Part shown: positions 8,681 through 17,041 of the stretch, piece by piece
How positions within the stretch are numbered: position 1 is the first letter of the stretch
Layout: each line of letters opens with the position of its first letter
DNA from: Lentimicrobiaceae bacterium
Lineage (GTDB): Bacteria; Bacteroidota; Bacteroidia; Bacteroidales; JAGONC01
DNA length: 64,000 nucleotides
Reading direction: 5' to 3'
Assembly: GCA_017993235.1 (NCBI GenBank)
Contig: JAGONC010000013.1
Span: 1 to 64,000, forward strand
Position numbers and translations under genes: made by a program
The notes under the pieces: generated by a model
Database searches by the model: none
Seen by the model: the letters and a program-made list of their open reading frames with translations, nothing else
What the model was told of the DNA's origin: nothing

Positions 8681-9463
8681 CTACCCATGTATAACCTCTC
8701 CTGATCCCGAGATGGATACCTCGATCTGCGGATTCCCCTTGTAATACACAGAACCGCTTCCGGAAATCGTGACATCCAGGTAATCATTGACAAATACAAA
8801 GATATTACCGGAACCCGATATCTTAACCCAGCAGTTATCCTGGATCAGTCCATAGGCTTTGATACTTCCTGAGCCCGATATTTCAAGCGCGGAGTCTCCT
8901 GATTCGCCCCACAGATTGATATCTCCGGAGCCCGATATTGTGGCATCGATTTGAGGGGTCACTGCCCCTAAATCAATGTCACCTGAACCGCTTAGGTCCA
9001 CCTCGACCCTTTCAGCACGGACCTCCAGATCAATATTTCCCGAGCCCGACAGGTCAACGGAAAACGTACTGGCAATGAACTCAGAATTCCCCTGAATATA
9101 ACCTGATCCGGCCAGATGAACCTTCTCAAGAACTTTCACCCTGACTGTGACCTTGATGGGAAGGTTATTATCCAGGCAATGATGTCTCTGCTCACGAATG
9201 ATAAGGGTGGATCCGTCAACGACGGTCTGGATATAGGGCAACAGGTTGGATTCGGCTTCCACGGTGATTTGTTCGACTGAATCCCGGATGATAAAAACAT
9301 CAAAGTAGCTTTCAGAGGAAATTCGCGAAAAGGATCCCACATTCCGGGTTTCGGTTTCAACAGTTTCATTACCGTCGATGCAGCGGCCCAGACCATCGCA
9401 GCCTGTATAAAAATATCCTATACAGGTGGTGAGCAGCAACAGGAAGAATGCTTTAATTTTCAT
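8681..9463 (-). CDS. Head-GIN domain (DUF2807) lipoprotein
   Basis: A 260-residue lipoprotein: signal MKIKAFFLLLLTTCIGYFYT followed by a lipobox ending at Cys-22. The mature part is a right-handed beta-helix of the DUF2807 type, marked by regularly spaced GSG turns (LAGSGYIQG, LSGSGNIDLEV, LSGSGDIDLG, ISGSGDINLWG, ISGSGSIKAYG, ISGSGNIFV, ISGSGSVYYKG, ISGSGEVIHG). Such proteins are common surface proteins in Bacteroidota; adhesin roles have been suggested, not shown. It is the first gene of a run with the small barrel protein and the M64 peptidase. No clear promoter was found in the 216-base region upstream. Confidence 0.9.
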   Translation of the reverse strand: MKIKAFFLLLLTTCIGYFYTGCDGLGRCIDGNETVETETRNVGSFSRISSESYFDVFIIRDSVEQITVEAESNLLPYIQTVVDGSTLIIREQRHHCLDNNLPIKVTVRVKVLEKVHLAGSGYIQGNSEFIASTFSVDLSGSGNIDLEVRAERVEVDLSGSGDIDLGAVTPQIDATISGSGDINLWGESGDSALEISGSGSIKAYGLIQDNCWVKISGSGNIFVFVNDYLDVTISGSGSVYYKGNPQIEVSISGSGEVIHG

Positions 9464-9612
9464 CTTTTCATCATTAGATTAAAATTTGCTGAAGAAGCCA
9501 CTAAGATACTGCAAATAATGTTAAAATCAACTATATACCGTCACAATCCCTCGTTTGTGCCATCAAATGCAATGAACATCGAAAGTGACAGGCAAAAATT
9601 AATATCCATCAC

Positions 9613-9643
9613 TTGTAAAACGGTCACAACTTATATATATTTG
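9613..9643 (+). promoter_or_regulatory. Promoter of the transglutaminase-like gene
   Basis: TTG at 9613-9615 and TATATTTG at 9636-9643 are separated by 20 bases, fitting the Bacteroidota consensus TTG-N19-21-TAnnTTTG. Transcription would begin near 9650, about 36 bases before the start codon. Confidence 0.65.
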
Positions 9644-9685
9644 CCGTATCGACTCACCTCATAAAAATTTTTTAATTTTTTGATT

Positions 9686-11371
9686 ATGAAAAAATATTGG
9701 CTATCGCTGGTATTTTTCATCATCGGGATTATTCTCCTTCTGCTGCATTTTTTAATGCCGGCGGGGGGCAGCGGTGACCTTGATGTGGATATCCAGCCTA
9801 CGAGTTTCATCATGCCGGCGGCTTACAAGGTTTATTCCAACGAAGAGGCCATGGACGGCAGATTTTATTTGTGCAAACTCCTGCTGACCAATGAAGGTGG
9901 TGGGGAGCTGCGAAATCTCAGGGTATCCTACCAGATACCGGGTTATGTGGAATGGACCGATATGGATCGAATCAAATACCTTGTTCCGGGTCAGAGTGCG
10001 GTGCTTACCGTGTACCCTCATTTCAATCCTTCCATTGTGGATAAAACAAGTACATCAAAAGAAAAAGGGAACATACGCATCCAGTACGAAACAAAAAAAG
10101 GAAGCGATGAGTTCGAAAAGTCATTTGCCTTTGAGATGCGCGGGCGCAATGATCTTGTTTACAGCTCCATGCCTTCACAGGAGATCGTAAGCTATCCTGA
10201 TATGTTCGAAAATCTTGCACTGGTGTCCTGTTTCATCACTCCTGAGGACCCAATCATCAAATATTACACACAGAATATCCAGCAAAAAATCCTGAAAGGA
10301 GAAGCTGCGGCTGTTATGAATAAAGATGAAGAAGCGGTCAGGTTCCTACTGGGTGTCTATGAAGCCACCCTCAGGGCAGGAATGGTGTACAGCGGGACCA
10401 GTGGGGTACCTCATGATCTGGGCGATGTCAACTCGATCATACAGCATATCAGGCTTCCCAGGGAAGTGGTGACCGGTAAAACCGGGCTATGTATCGAATT
10501 ATCCACCCTTTACGCCAGTGTGCTTTCCTGTGCCGGACTGAGTCCATTGATTTTTTTCATCCCCGGGCATGCCTATCCGGGAATCAAGGTCAATAATAAT
10601 TATTATGCCATTGAAGCCACCGGGATCGGAGGAGAAGGGCTGGGTAATATTGCTTCGGCAGAAAAAGCCTTCGAGACGGGCATGACGGAGCTCAAGGAGT
10701 TCATGCAGAAAGTCCAGGAGGGCGATCCGCGCTATATGTACGTGGACGTGAATGAGCTGTTTGCAGGAGGTGTGAATCCCATGGAACTCAGGGACGATTC
10801 CTTCCTGCGTCAGAAAATCGATCAGATTGCTTCTTCCTGGGAAGGAAAGGGTGCCAAACAGTTCAATCCAAACGTTGGGGGTGCCCAGCGCAGCACTGAC
10901 ACCGGCGGAGGCCGGAATCAGGGAGGCAACGAGAATACGGGTGGTGGCGGCGGTGGTAACTTTATGTCGTACACGGGTCCTGTAAAATTCAGCTATCCGG
11001 GCAACTGGCAGCGGTATGACAATCCTGCACCCGGCTTTCCTGCATTGGTCTCCCAGATTGAAGCCTATGACGGCAGTGCAAGCATAAGTGTCTATCGTGT
11101 ACAGGGGGCATCCAGCCCTGACGAGGCCATGTACTACCTTGTTCAGGCCTACATGAGCTCCGGAGTGAATATCCAGTATCAGAACCTTGGATCATCCGGC
11201 GGATATACCCGGTATTCAGGACAATCATCCTCCTACAGCGGTGTGTTCAGCTGGGTGGGATATTTTAAATCCTCCAGCGGAGGTGCTGTCGGGATCACCG
11301 TTGGCGCTCCCAGTAATTATTACTCCCAGGTTCAGGGTACCATTAATCAAATCGTTTCAACCATCCGATAA
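9686..11371 (+). CDS. Transglutaminase-like domain protein, membrane-anchored
   Basis: The first ATG (9686) gives a 561-residue protein; an in-frame TTG six bases earlier is less likely. One N-terminal membrane segment (WLSLVFFIIGIILLLLHFLM) anchors it, and an Ig-like domain follows. The central region has the transglutaminase-like pattern: Cys in GKTGLCIELSTLYASVL, His in IPGHAYPGIKV, and AIEATGIGG where the usual Asp-Pro-Thr reads Glu-Ala-Thr. A low-complexity Gly/Asn linker (TDTGGGRNQGGNENTGGGG) separates a C-terminal domain of about 140 residues starting FMSYTGPVKFSYPGNWQ. Family relatives are often proteases or cross-linkers of the cell envelope; the activity is not known here. It is followed four bases later by a small membrane protein, and probably acts with it. 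Confidence 0.75.
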   Translation: MKKYWLSLVFFIIGIILLLLHFLMPAGGSGDLDVDIQPTSFIMPAAYKVYSNEEAMDGRFYLCKLLLTNEGGGELRNLRVSYQIPGYVEWTDMDRIKYLVPGQSAVLTVYPHFNPSIVDKTSTSKEKGNIRIQYETKKGSDEFEKSFAFEMRGRNDLVYSSMPSQEIVSYPDMFENLALVSCFITPEDPIIKYYTQNIQQKILKGEAAAVMNKDEEAVRFLLGVYEATLRAGMVYSGTSGVPHDLGDVNSIIQHIRLPREVVTGKTGLCIELSTLYASVLSCAGLSPLIFFIPGHAYPGIKVNNNYYAIEATGIGGEGLGNIASAEKAFETGMTELKEFMQKVQEGDPRYMYVDVNELFAGGVNPMELRDDSFLRQKIDQIASSWEGKGAKQFNPNVGGAQRSTDTGGGRNQGGNENTGGGGGGNFMSYTGPVKFSYPGNWQRYDNPAPGFPALVSQIEAYDGSASISVYRVQGASSPDEAMYYLVQAYMSSGVNIQYQNLGSSGGYTRYSGQSSSYSGVFSWVGYFKSSSGGAVGITVGAPSNYYSQVQGTINQIVSTIR

Positions 11372-11375
11372 ACAT

Positions 11376-12020
11376 ATGGCCATGAAAAATTTTTTAATAA
11401 TCCTATTCTGCTGCCTGAGTGTTACATCAATAGTGGCCCAGGGCGATGAGCAACTCAAACAAAACTTCCTTTACAGGATCGATTCCCTTGGCAATGCTAC
11501 GATTGATGTAAGTGCCAAAATGACTGCATCCCAATGGCAATACTGGGAAGCTACCTATGGGGGAAAAAACATCTCGCTGTTCAAACGTGATCTTTCAAGA
11601 ACGCTGAGCCAGTTATACCTGTACGACTTTGATTACAATGCAGATGAAATGGAAAGATCATTCCATGTGACATTTAAAGCCAAAGGTGTCTCCCGGTACA
11701 AGGGCAACAATGAATGGCTTGCTGAGATGGGAATGAAAGATCCGGATTTTTCCAAACTTAATGATAACTCCTTCCTGGTCACAACGACGTTCAACGAGGG
11801 TGGATTGCTCATTCAACAGAACAATACGATCCATTTCCCCAGGAAAGCATCCAATATCAAGGAAGAGACTGACGAATTCGGTAACGCTATCTTTACGTAT
11901 GACCTGAAACCGGTGTCGGGCGGCACTCCTCTGTTCCTGATCCTTGGACTGGCTTTTATTGCACTGGGAATCCTGTCGGCAGCTTTTTTTAAATTCAAAC
12001 CCGCAAAAGTTCAACAATAA
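11376..12020 (+). CDS. Uncharacterised exported protein with C-terminal membrane anchor
   Basis: A 214-residue protein starting at 11376 (MAMKNFL; ATG at 11382 also possible). The frame continues further upstream inside the previous gene, but the signal peptide MKNFLIILFCCLSVTSIVAQ fixes the start here. The C-terminus is one hydrophobic helix (LFLILGLAFIALGILSAAFF) and a short basic tail, so the roughly 160-residue middle is probably periplasmic and tail-anchored. I do not recognise the domain. The gene lies four bases after the transglutaminase-like gene, suggesting translational coupling and a joint membrane complex. Confidence 0.75.
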   Translation: MAMKNFLIILFCCLSVTSIVAQGDEQLKQNFLYRIDSLGNATIDVSAKMTASQWQYWEATYGGKNISLFKRDLSRTLSQLYLYDFDYNADEMERSFHVTFKAKGVSRYKGNNEWLAEMGMKDPDFSKLNDNSFLVTTTFNEGGLLIQQNNTIHFPRKASNIKEETDEFGNAIFTYDLKPVSGGTPLFLILGLAFIALGILSAAFFKFKPAKVQQ

Positions 12021-12032
12021 AATAATTTTTTA

Positions 12033-12040
12033 TACCTTTG
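12033..12040 (+). promoter_or_regulatory. Possible -7 box upstream of tryptophanase
   Basis: TACCTTTG fits TAnnTTTG. It lies about 180 bases before the tryptophanase start, leaving a long leader, and no good -33 TTG is visible. A 33-codon ORF at 12058-12159 in the leader contains no tryptophan codon. Confidence 0.3.
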
Positions 12041-12221
12041 AGCCATAATACATTATTATGGCGCGGGAACATCTGATATCCGTTTTAGCCACGAAAAACT
12101 ACCTTAACGTCAAAAAAAGGGACGTTTATCCTTTTTATCTCATTCTTCAACCAGAGTGAAAATATCTTTCTCTCATTTCAGTTCAATTCATGTCTAAATT
12201 CATTTAAGCAATTCTTTATTT

Positions 12222-13598
12222 ATGGAGTTACCTTTTGCAGAATCATACAAGATAAAAATGGTGGAGTCCATCCGGCGGAGTTCCTGTTCGGAAAGAGAAA
12301 AGTGGATACAGGATGCCCGGTTCAATGTTTTTAATCTGAAGAGTGATAAGGTTTTTATTGACCTACTGACCGACTCGGGTACGGGTGCCATGAGCGACCG
12401 GCAGTGGTCGGAGATGATGCTGGGGGATGAAAGCTATGCAGGCTCCTCCTCCTATTATAAAATGAAGGAAGCGATCAGGGATATCATGGGATTTGAGTAT
12501 TTTCTACCCACCCATCAGGGAAGGGCCGCTGAAAATGTTCTTTTTTCCGTTCTGGTCAAAAAGGGTGACCGGGTACCGGGGAATGCCCATTTTGATACGA
12601 CCAAGGGCCATATTGAGTTCCGGAAGGCTGAGGCAGTGGATTGTACCATTGATGAAGCCTTCGACACCACCCTTGTCCATCCGTTCAAGGGAAATGTCGA
12701 TCTCAAAAAGCTTGAGCATGTGCTGAAAAGTTATCCGCGGGAAAGGATCCCGATGATCGTTCTGACAGTTACCTGCAATACTTCAGGGGGACAGCCGGTA
12801 TCCATGGAAAACATCCGGGATGTGTCTTCGCTTGCAAAAAAGTATGGTATCCCGGTTGTGTTCGACTCTGCCCGTTTTGCTGAAAATGCCTATTTCATCA
12901 AAATGCGGGAGAAAGGCTATGAGAACAAGACCATCCGGGAGATCGTGCGGGAGATGTATCAGTATGCCGACATGACCACCATGAGCAGTAAAAAAGATGC
13001 GATTGTCAATATGGGCGGATTCATCGGTTTTAAGGATCCCGAACTATTTCGCAAAGCGAGTTTGTATAATATCATGTTCGAGGGATTTATCACCTACGGC
13101 GGAATGTCGGGACGGGATATGAATGCCCTGGCGCAGGGCCTGTATGAAGGGACTGAATTTGATTACCTGGAAAGCAGGATACGGCAGGTGGAATATTTAT
13201 GGGACAGGCTGTATGCTTTCGGTATCCCTGTCCAGCAACCTGCAGGCGGTCACGCGGTATTTGTAGATGCCAAACGGTTTCTCCCCCTCGTTCCCCCGGA
13301 GCAGTTCATCGCTCAGACTCTGGTCGTGGAGCTTTACCTTGAAGCCGGCGTGAGGGGAGTGGAAATCGGGGCACTGATGGCCGACCGCGATCCGGTGACG
13401 CGCGAGAACCGGTATCCCTCCCTGGAACTGATGCGGCTTACCATTCCGCGAAGGGTCTATACCAACAATCACATGGACGTGGTCGCGGCCGCTCTGAAAA
13501 ACATCTATGACAGAAGGGATTCGATCACCACAGGATATAAGATCACCCGGGAGGCATCGTTGCTCAGACATTTTACGGTTGAGTTGGAAAAAATATAG
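12222..13598 (+). CDS. tnaA: Tryptophanase (tryptophan indole-lyase)
   Basis: A 458-residue PLP-dependent beta-eliminating lyase that cleaves tryptophan to indole, pyruvate and ammonia. Landmarks are FIDLLTDSGTGAMSD, PTHQGRAAENVLF, VVFDSARFAENAYFIK and the PLP-lysine segment TTMSSKKDAIVNMGG. The close relative tyrosine phenol-lyase differs at a few substrate positions, and here they look tryptophanase-like: FDTTKGH (Asp where TPL has Thr), GVEIGAL (Ile where TPL has Arg) and LRHFT (His where TPL has Phe). Some other stretches (SDRQWSEMM, RDMNALAQGL) are nearer TPL, so a measured tree would be useful. It stands alone on the plus strand with a roughly 180-base leader. It fits an amino-acid-fermenting cell. 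Confidence 0.9.
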   Translation: MELPFAESYKIKMVESIRRSSCSEREKWIQDARFNVFNLKSDKVFIDLLTDSGTGAMSDRQWSEMMLGDESYAGSSSYYKMKEAIRDIMGFEYFLPTHQGRAAENVLFSVLVKKGDRVPGNAHFDTTKGHIEFRKAEAVDCTIDEAFDTTLVHPFKGNVDLKKLEHVLKSYPRERIPMIVLTVTCNTSGGQPVSMENIRDVSSLAKKYGIPVVFDSARFAENAYFIKMREKGYENKTIREIVREMYQYADMTTMSSKKDAIVNMGGFIGFKDPELFRKASLYNIMFEGFITYGGMSGRDMNALAQGLYEGTEFDYLESRIRQVEYLWDRLYAFGIPVQQPAGGHAVFVDAKRFLPLVPPEQFIAQTLVVELYLEAGVRGVEIGALMADRDPVTRENRYPSLELMRLTIPRRVYTNNHMDVVAAALKNIYDRRDSITTGYKITREASLLRHFTVELEKI

Positions 13599-13726
13599 TC
13601 ATTCGTAGTCATTTATAGTTATTCATTGTTAATTTATAGTTATTTGTTGTACAACGAATGACCATGAATCACCACGAATAAAGCGAGGCCCGAAGGGCCG
13701 AGCAAATCACCATCAATCACCATATC
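13599..13726. repeat. Intergenic repeat region with hairpin GGCCC-GAA-GGGCC
   Basis: The 128-base gap is built of short repeated words (TCATT, TTATAGTTATT, ATCACCA) with a dyad at TTGTTGTACAACGAA, then a compact hairpin at 13687-13699 flanked by GCGA and CGAGC. The composition differs from the flanking genes. It looks like an interspersed repeat; it may also end the tryptophanase transcript. Confidence 0.5.
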
Positions 13727-14179
13727 ATGACCATAATCCGCCTTACCAAAGCCTTCACCTTTGAAATGGCCCACGCCCTGCCCGGACATGATGGCCCCTG
13801 CAAGCACATTCACGGGCATACCTACGAGCTTTTCGTAACGATCATGGGATCACCCAATCATGATCCATCATCCCCTAAATACGGGATGATCATGGATTTC
13901 AAAGATATTAAATCCCTGGTGAGAGAGGCCGTAACGGATCAGTTTGATCATTCCCTGGTCATGCGAAAGGATACTGCCCGGATCCTGAAGGATAAGTCAG
14001 GCAACGTGCTCTTTGAAAGGCTGATCCTGACGGATTACCAGCCTACCACCGAAAACCTGGTAGCCGAATTTGCGGAACGCATAAAAAAGAGACTGCCCGG
14101 GAATGTGAGGCTGCACAGCCTGCGCTTAAGGGAAACCATGACCTCCTATGCCGAGTGGTTTGCTGCTGATAATGAATAG
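13727..14179 (+). CDS. 6-pyruvoyl-tetrahydropterin synthase / QueD family protein
   Basis: A 150-residue T-fold enzyme. The metal and catalytic motif CKHIHGHTYEL (CxxxHGHxY) is intact, with the first zinc His in EMAHALPGHDG, then MIMDFKDIKSLVREA, DQFDHSLV, PTTENLVAEF and a C-terminal LRLRETMTSYAEW carrying the conserved Glu. In most bacteria such proteins are QueD (6-carboxy-tetrahydropterin synthase of queuosine synthesis). No other queuosine gene (queC, queE, queF) is nearby, so I keep the call at family level. It is followed by a convergent broken gene with a 13-base gap; GAATAG (14174-14179) and CTATTC (14193-14198) form a weak shared dyad containing both stop codons. Confidence 0.85.
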   Translation: MTIIRLTKAFTFEMAHALPGHDGPCKHIHGHTYELFVTIMGSPNHDPSSPKYGMIMDFKDIKSLVREAVTDQFDHSLVMRKDTARILKDKSGNVLFERLILTDYQPTTENLVAEFAERIKKRLPGNVRLHSLRLRETMTSYAEWFAADNE

Positions 14180-14192
14180 GTAACAACACTGA

Positions 14193-14829
14193 CTATTCAG
14201 GCTTGAACTCTTCCATCGTCCAGGCAGGGATGCCGGTGTAATACAAATCGAATCCGCCATTGCCTCCGGGCCGGTTTGAGGAGAAGAACATGAGCTCATT
14301 GGTAAAGCCGCTGACCATCAGAACGATCGGGCGATATTCATCAAAGGCCGTGTTGATCTTTTCACCGAAATTCACAGGAGCCGTCCAGGTATCGTTTTCC
14401 CGTCGTGAATAATAGAGATCATACCCTCCGAATCCCCCGTCCCGGTTGGAGGCAAACACCATCACCTTTCCGTTGATGAAAGGGCATTTATCATCTGCCC
14501 CCGAGCTGAGAATGCTGCTCTTTTCAACGGGCCAGACCGTGTCGGCTGATAAAAAGCTGATCTCATCATAACCCTCAGGGATATTTGCCTGAAAAATATC
14601 GTAATTCCCATCCCTGTCCGTTCGAGTTCCTGTTACTGGAAAACTTCAGCATCAGCTGGTACTCAATGAAAGGCGCAGCGGCATTGTAATCATCAAACGG
14701 GGAGTTGATGGAAGCGAAATTCTGAACCTGGCCGGGAAACGAGCAGTCCTCATACGATTCATACCAGGGACATCCCGTCAGCAGGAACAATGAACCAACG
14801 ACCAGTAATAAAACGATACGGTTCCTCAT
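14193..14829 (-). pseudogene. PD40 (WD40-like) beta-propeller lipoprotein broken by one frameshift
   Basis: The first part (from 14829) has a lipoprotein signal, MRNRIVLLLVVGSLFLLTGC, and reads on to LMLKFSSNRN. The frame then breaks; shifting by one base after about 14635 gives TRTDRDGNYDIFQANIP and continues through KVMVFASNRDGGFGGYDLYY and FFSSNRPGGNGGFDLYYTG to the stop at 14193. SSNR..GG.DLYY is the PD40 blade motif seen in OmpA-linked Bacteroidota proteins. The span is 637 bases; removing one base gives exactly 212 codons, so a single extra base (in the AGGAACTCG stretch, by my reading) explains the break. It is the downstream partner of the PKD-domain gene, four bases away. It may be a real frameshift or a sequencing error. 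Confidence 0.8.
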
Positions 14830-14833
14830 CCGG

Positions 14834-16906
14834 TTATTTAATGATTTTCTTAACGATCCTGCCCATTTCGTCGTTACTGATGTCCAGGATATAGATTCCC
14901 TTATTTAAATTACTGATATTCAATTGTATAAGATGATTTCCAGCAGCATAGTTATCGCAGGAACTCCACACCTTCTGCCCAAGCTGGTTGAAGATGCTGA
15001 GGGATAAGGGAGCTTGATGTGTGAGTGTAACCGGGAGGGTGGCCACGTCGGTGACCGGGTTGGGGTACACCTGGCCAACGGAAAGGGTGACCTGATCAGG
15101 ATCATCCACAGAAAGCGTATTGTACACTTCAGTCTGTGTGATCATGAATTCCACGGTCGCCTGGGGATGTTGTTCGTCGAGTGTGATCCAGGCGGGATCG
15201 GTCACTTTTCCAGGCACCTCGGCGTGTACTTTATAGGTGCCCCATCCCAGCGACGGGAAATCGAAGCTTCCCAGGTCGGAGGAGTATTCATATTCGATAG
15301 CCTCTTCACTGAAGTCCATCAGAATGATCTCAACACCGGCGGCCGGCATACCGTCTTTGAAAAGACCATTATTTACATTGACCATACCGTTGATCTCTCC
15401 CGCACCCGGGCTGTAATCACCGGCAGGTACCAGATAAATGTCATAGGGATTGGCTGGCTCGCCCAGGGTGATCATGTCCGCATCTGTCCATGTCACGGCA
15501 TCGATGTAATAGGTGGGCAAGTAGTTTCCATAGCCGGAGGAACCTTCCATCAGTTCGGCCAGGAGGTAGTAATTGCCTTCGCAGACCTGCGTGAAATAGT
15601 ACTGACCAAGGCTGTCGATGGATTGAACACCCAGGAGTGTCATTTCTCCTGATGGATTAGCCAGGAACAGCGATACCTGGCCAATATCTGCAAACGTGTT
15701 GCCCATGATGACCTGGCCTGCCAGCGTAAATTGATCCTCACATCCGCCTCCTGTTCCGACGGTCTGACAGGAAACGGCATAGCAGCTATCATTCAGGATT
15801 GAATCCATGACCCATGTGGTGGTGAGGCAAACAATATAGCTGACAGAGTCGGCTTCGCTGAAAGAATGGGTCACCGACTGGCCTTCCCCGGTGGTTCCGT
15901 CGCCAAAATCCCAGAGATAACTGTCGGCTGTGACGAGCATTCCGTCGAAGAAGGCTTCCCCGTAAAAGGTGTAGGTCTTCGTATCGGCCTGCTGCTCATA
16001 CCAGAAATAGTTTTCGCAGCCTATGGGAGGCATACCTCCGACCCAAACCTCCTGACAGGATATATCAAAGCATGAATCCCCGGCAGAATTCGTGGTGAAT
16101 GTAGCCAGGCATACATCATAATAGTTTATCCAGTTGGGATCCGTAATAAAAGTGTGTGATATGGATTGGCCCTCCCCGTAGGTACCATCTCCAAAATCCC
16201 AATAGTAGGAAACAGGATTCGTGGAATTTACCGAACCATTGAAAGCAAAGGTTAATCCATCATCAGTCGAGTAGTTGAAATAATTTTCACATTCGGACGG
16301 CGCGCCCATGATCATCAGTTCCATGCACGTTGTATTCTCGCAGTTGGTTTCCGCGTCGGTGATCGTCAGACAGACCATATAGATCCCTTCTCCGGAATAA
16401 GTATGTGTCGGATTTTGCTCACCTGAGCCTGTACCGTCACCAAATTCCCAGAACCACGTATCCGGAAGCGATCCATCAGGTAAATAACTCATGTCCACAA
16501 AATGCCAGGTGAAATAATCCAGGCTGTCGGGATAATAGAAGAAAGAAGCCCAGCAGTCCTGCGGGATGGAGTCACTGCAAATGGCAAAATCAGCCACAAT
16601 GGGTGCACTCAGGTCGGTTACCAGCGTATCAAGCATCATGTAGTTACAGTCAAAGGTGTAGATCATGATGGATGTGACCTGCAGGGTGTTCAGGAAGAGC
16701 GTATCACCGTAATATCCTTCTTCATCCGTTTGAAATGTGAAAAAACCCAGACTGTCATTACAGGCAGCATAAACGGTATGATCGCTGATGGGTATGTTCA
16801 GGTCAATATCCGTTACATGTCCGCTGATAAAGACATAGTTTGGCTGGGCCGAGGAGAGTAGGCCCGACAGGACCAGCAATATGACAGGTAAAAATTTCCG
16901 TTTCAT
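14834..16906 (-). CDS. Secreted PKD-domain protein with type IX sorting domain
   Basis: A 690-residue protein with signal peptide MKRKFLPVILLVLSGLLSSA. It has an N-terminal carboxypeptidase-regulatory-like domain (FISGHVTDIDLNIPISDHTV), then three PKD-type domains marked by WFWEFGDGTGSGEQNPTHTY, YYWDFGDGTYGEGQSISHTF and YLWDFGDGTTGEGQSVTHSF, each followed by a paired-cysteine segment. A second regulatory-like domain follows (GEINGMVNVNNGLF). The tail VYPNPVTDVATLPV...GIYILDIS...RIVKKIIK is a Por/type IX sorting domain, so it should be exported and attached to the surface. No catalytic domain is visible; an adhesive or structural role is likely. The downstream lipoprotein gene starts four bases after its stop. 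Confidence 0.88.
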   Translation of the reverse strand: MKRKFLPVILLVLSGLLSSAQPNYVFISGHVTDIDLNIPISDHTVYAACNDSLGFFTFQTDEEGYYGDTLFLNTLQVTSIMIYTFDCNYMMLDTLVTDLSAPIVADFAICSDSIPQDCWASFFYYPDSLDYFTWHFVDMSYLPDGSLPDTWFWEFGDGTGSGEQNPTHTYSGEGIYMVCLTITDAETNCENTTCMELMIMGAPSECENYFNYSTDDGLTFAFNGSVNSTNPVSYYWDFGDGTYGEGQSISHTFITDPNWINYYDVCLATFTTNSAGDSCFDISCQEVWVGGMPPIGCENYFWYEQQADTKTYTFYGEAFFDGMLVTADSYLWDFGDGTTGEGQSVTHSFSEADSVSYIVCLTTTWVMDSILNDSCYAVSCQTVGTGGGCEDQFTLAGQVIMGNTFADIGQVSLFLANPSGEMTLLGVQSIDSLGQYYFTQVCEGNYYLLAELMEGSSGYGNYLPTYYIDAVTWTDADMITLGEPANPYDIYLVPAGDYSPGAGEINGMVNVNNGLFKDGMPAAGVEIILMDFSEEAIEYEYSSDLGSFDFPSLGWGTYKVHAEVPGKVTDPAWITLDEQHPQATVEFMITQTEVYNTLSVDDPDQVTLSVGQVYPNPVTDVATLPVTLTHQAPLSLSIFNQLGQKVWSSCDNYAAGNHLIQLNISNLNKGIYILDISNDEMGRIVKKIIK

Positions 16907-16995
16907 AAGTGTATCATTTTAGTTCTGGTTGTTCAGGGAAGCTAAAAATAAACTTTGATACCTATCAGACAGTAAAAAGCGCCTTCAGTTGTCTG

Positions 16996-17026
16996 CAAAA
17001 GTACGATAATTTTCCAACTTTTTCAA
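16996..17026 (-). promoter_or_regulatory. Promoter of the PKD-domain gene
   Basis: On the minus strand TTG (17026-17024) and TACTTTTG (17003-16996) are 20 bases apart, a full match to the Bacteroidota consensus. The predicted leader is about 80 bases. Confidence 0.65.
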
Positions 17027-17041
17027 TTCCAGTCAGTTCTC

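Noticed and set aside
12058..12159. 33-codon ORF in the tryptophanase leader, considered as a TnaC-like leader peptide
   Set aside because: It contains no tryptophan codon and no TnaC-like ending, and lies over 60 bases from tnaA.
12222..13598. Tyrosine phenol-lyase as an alternative to tryptophanase
   Set aside because: The three substrate-defining positions I can place (Asp in FDTTKGH, Ile in GVEIGAL, His in LRHFT) fit tryptophanase.
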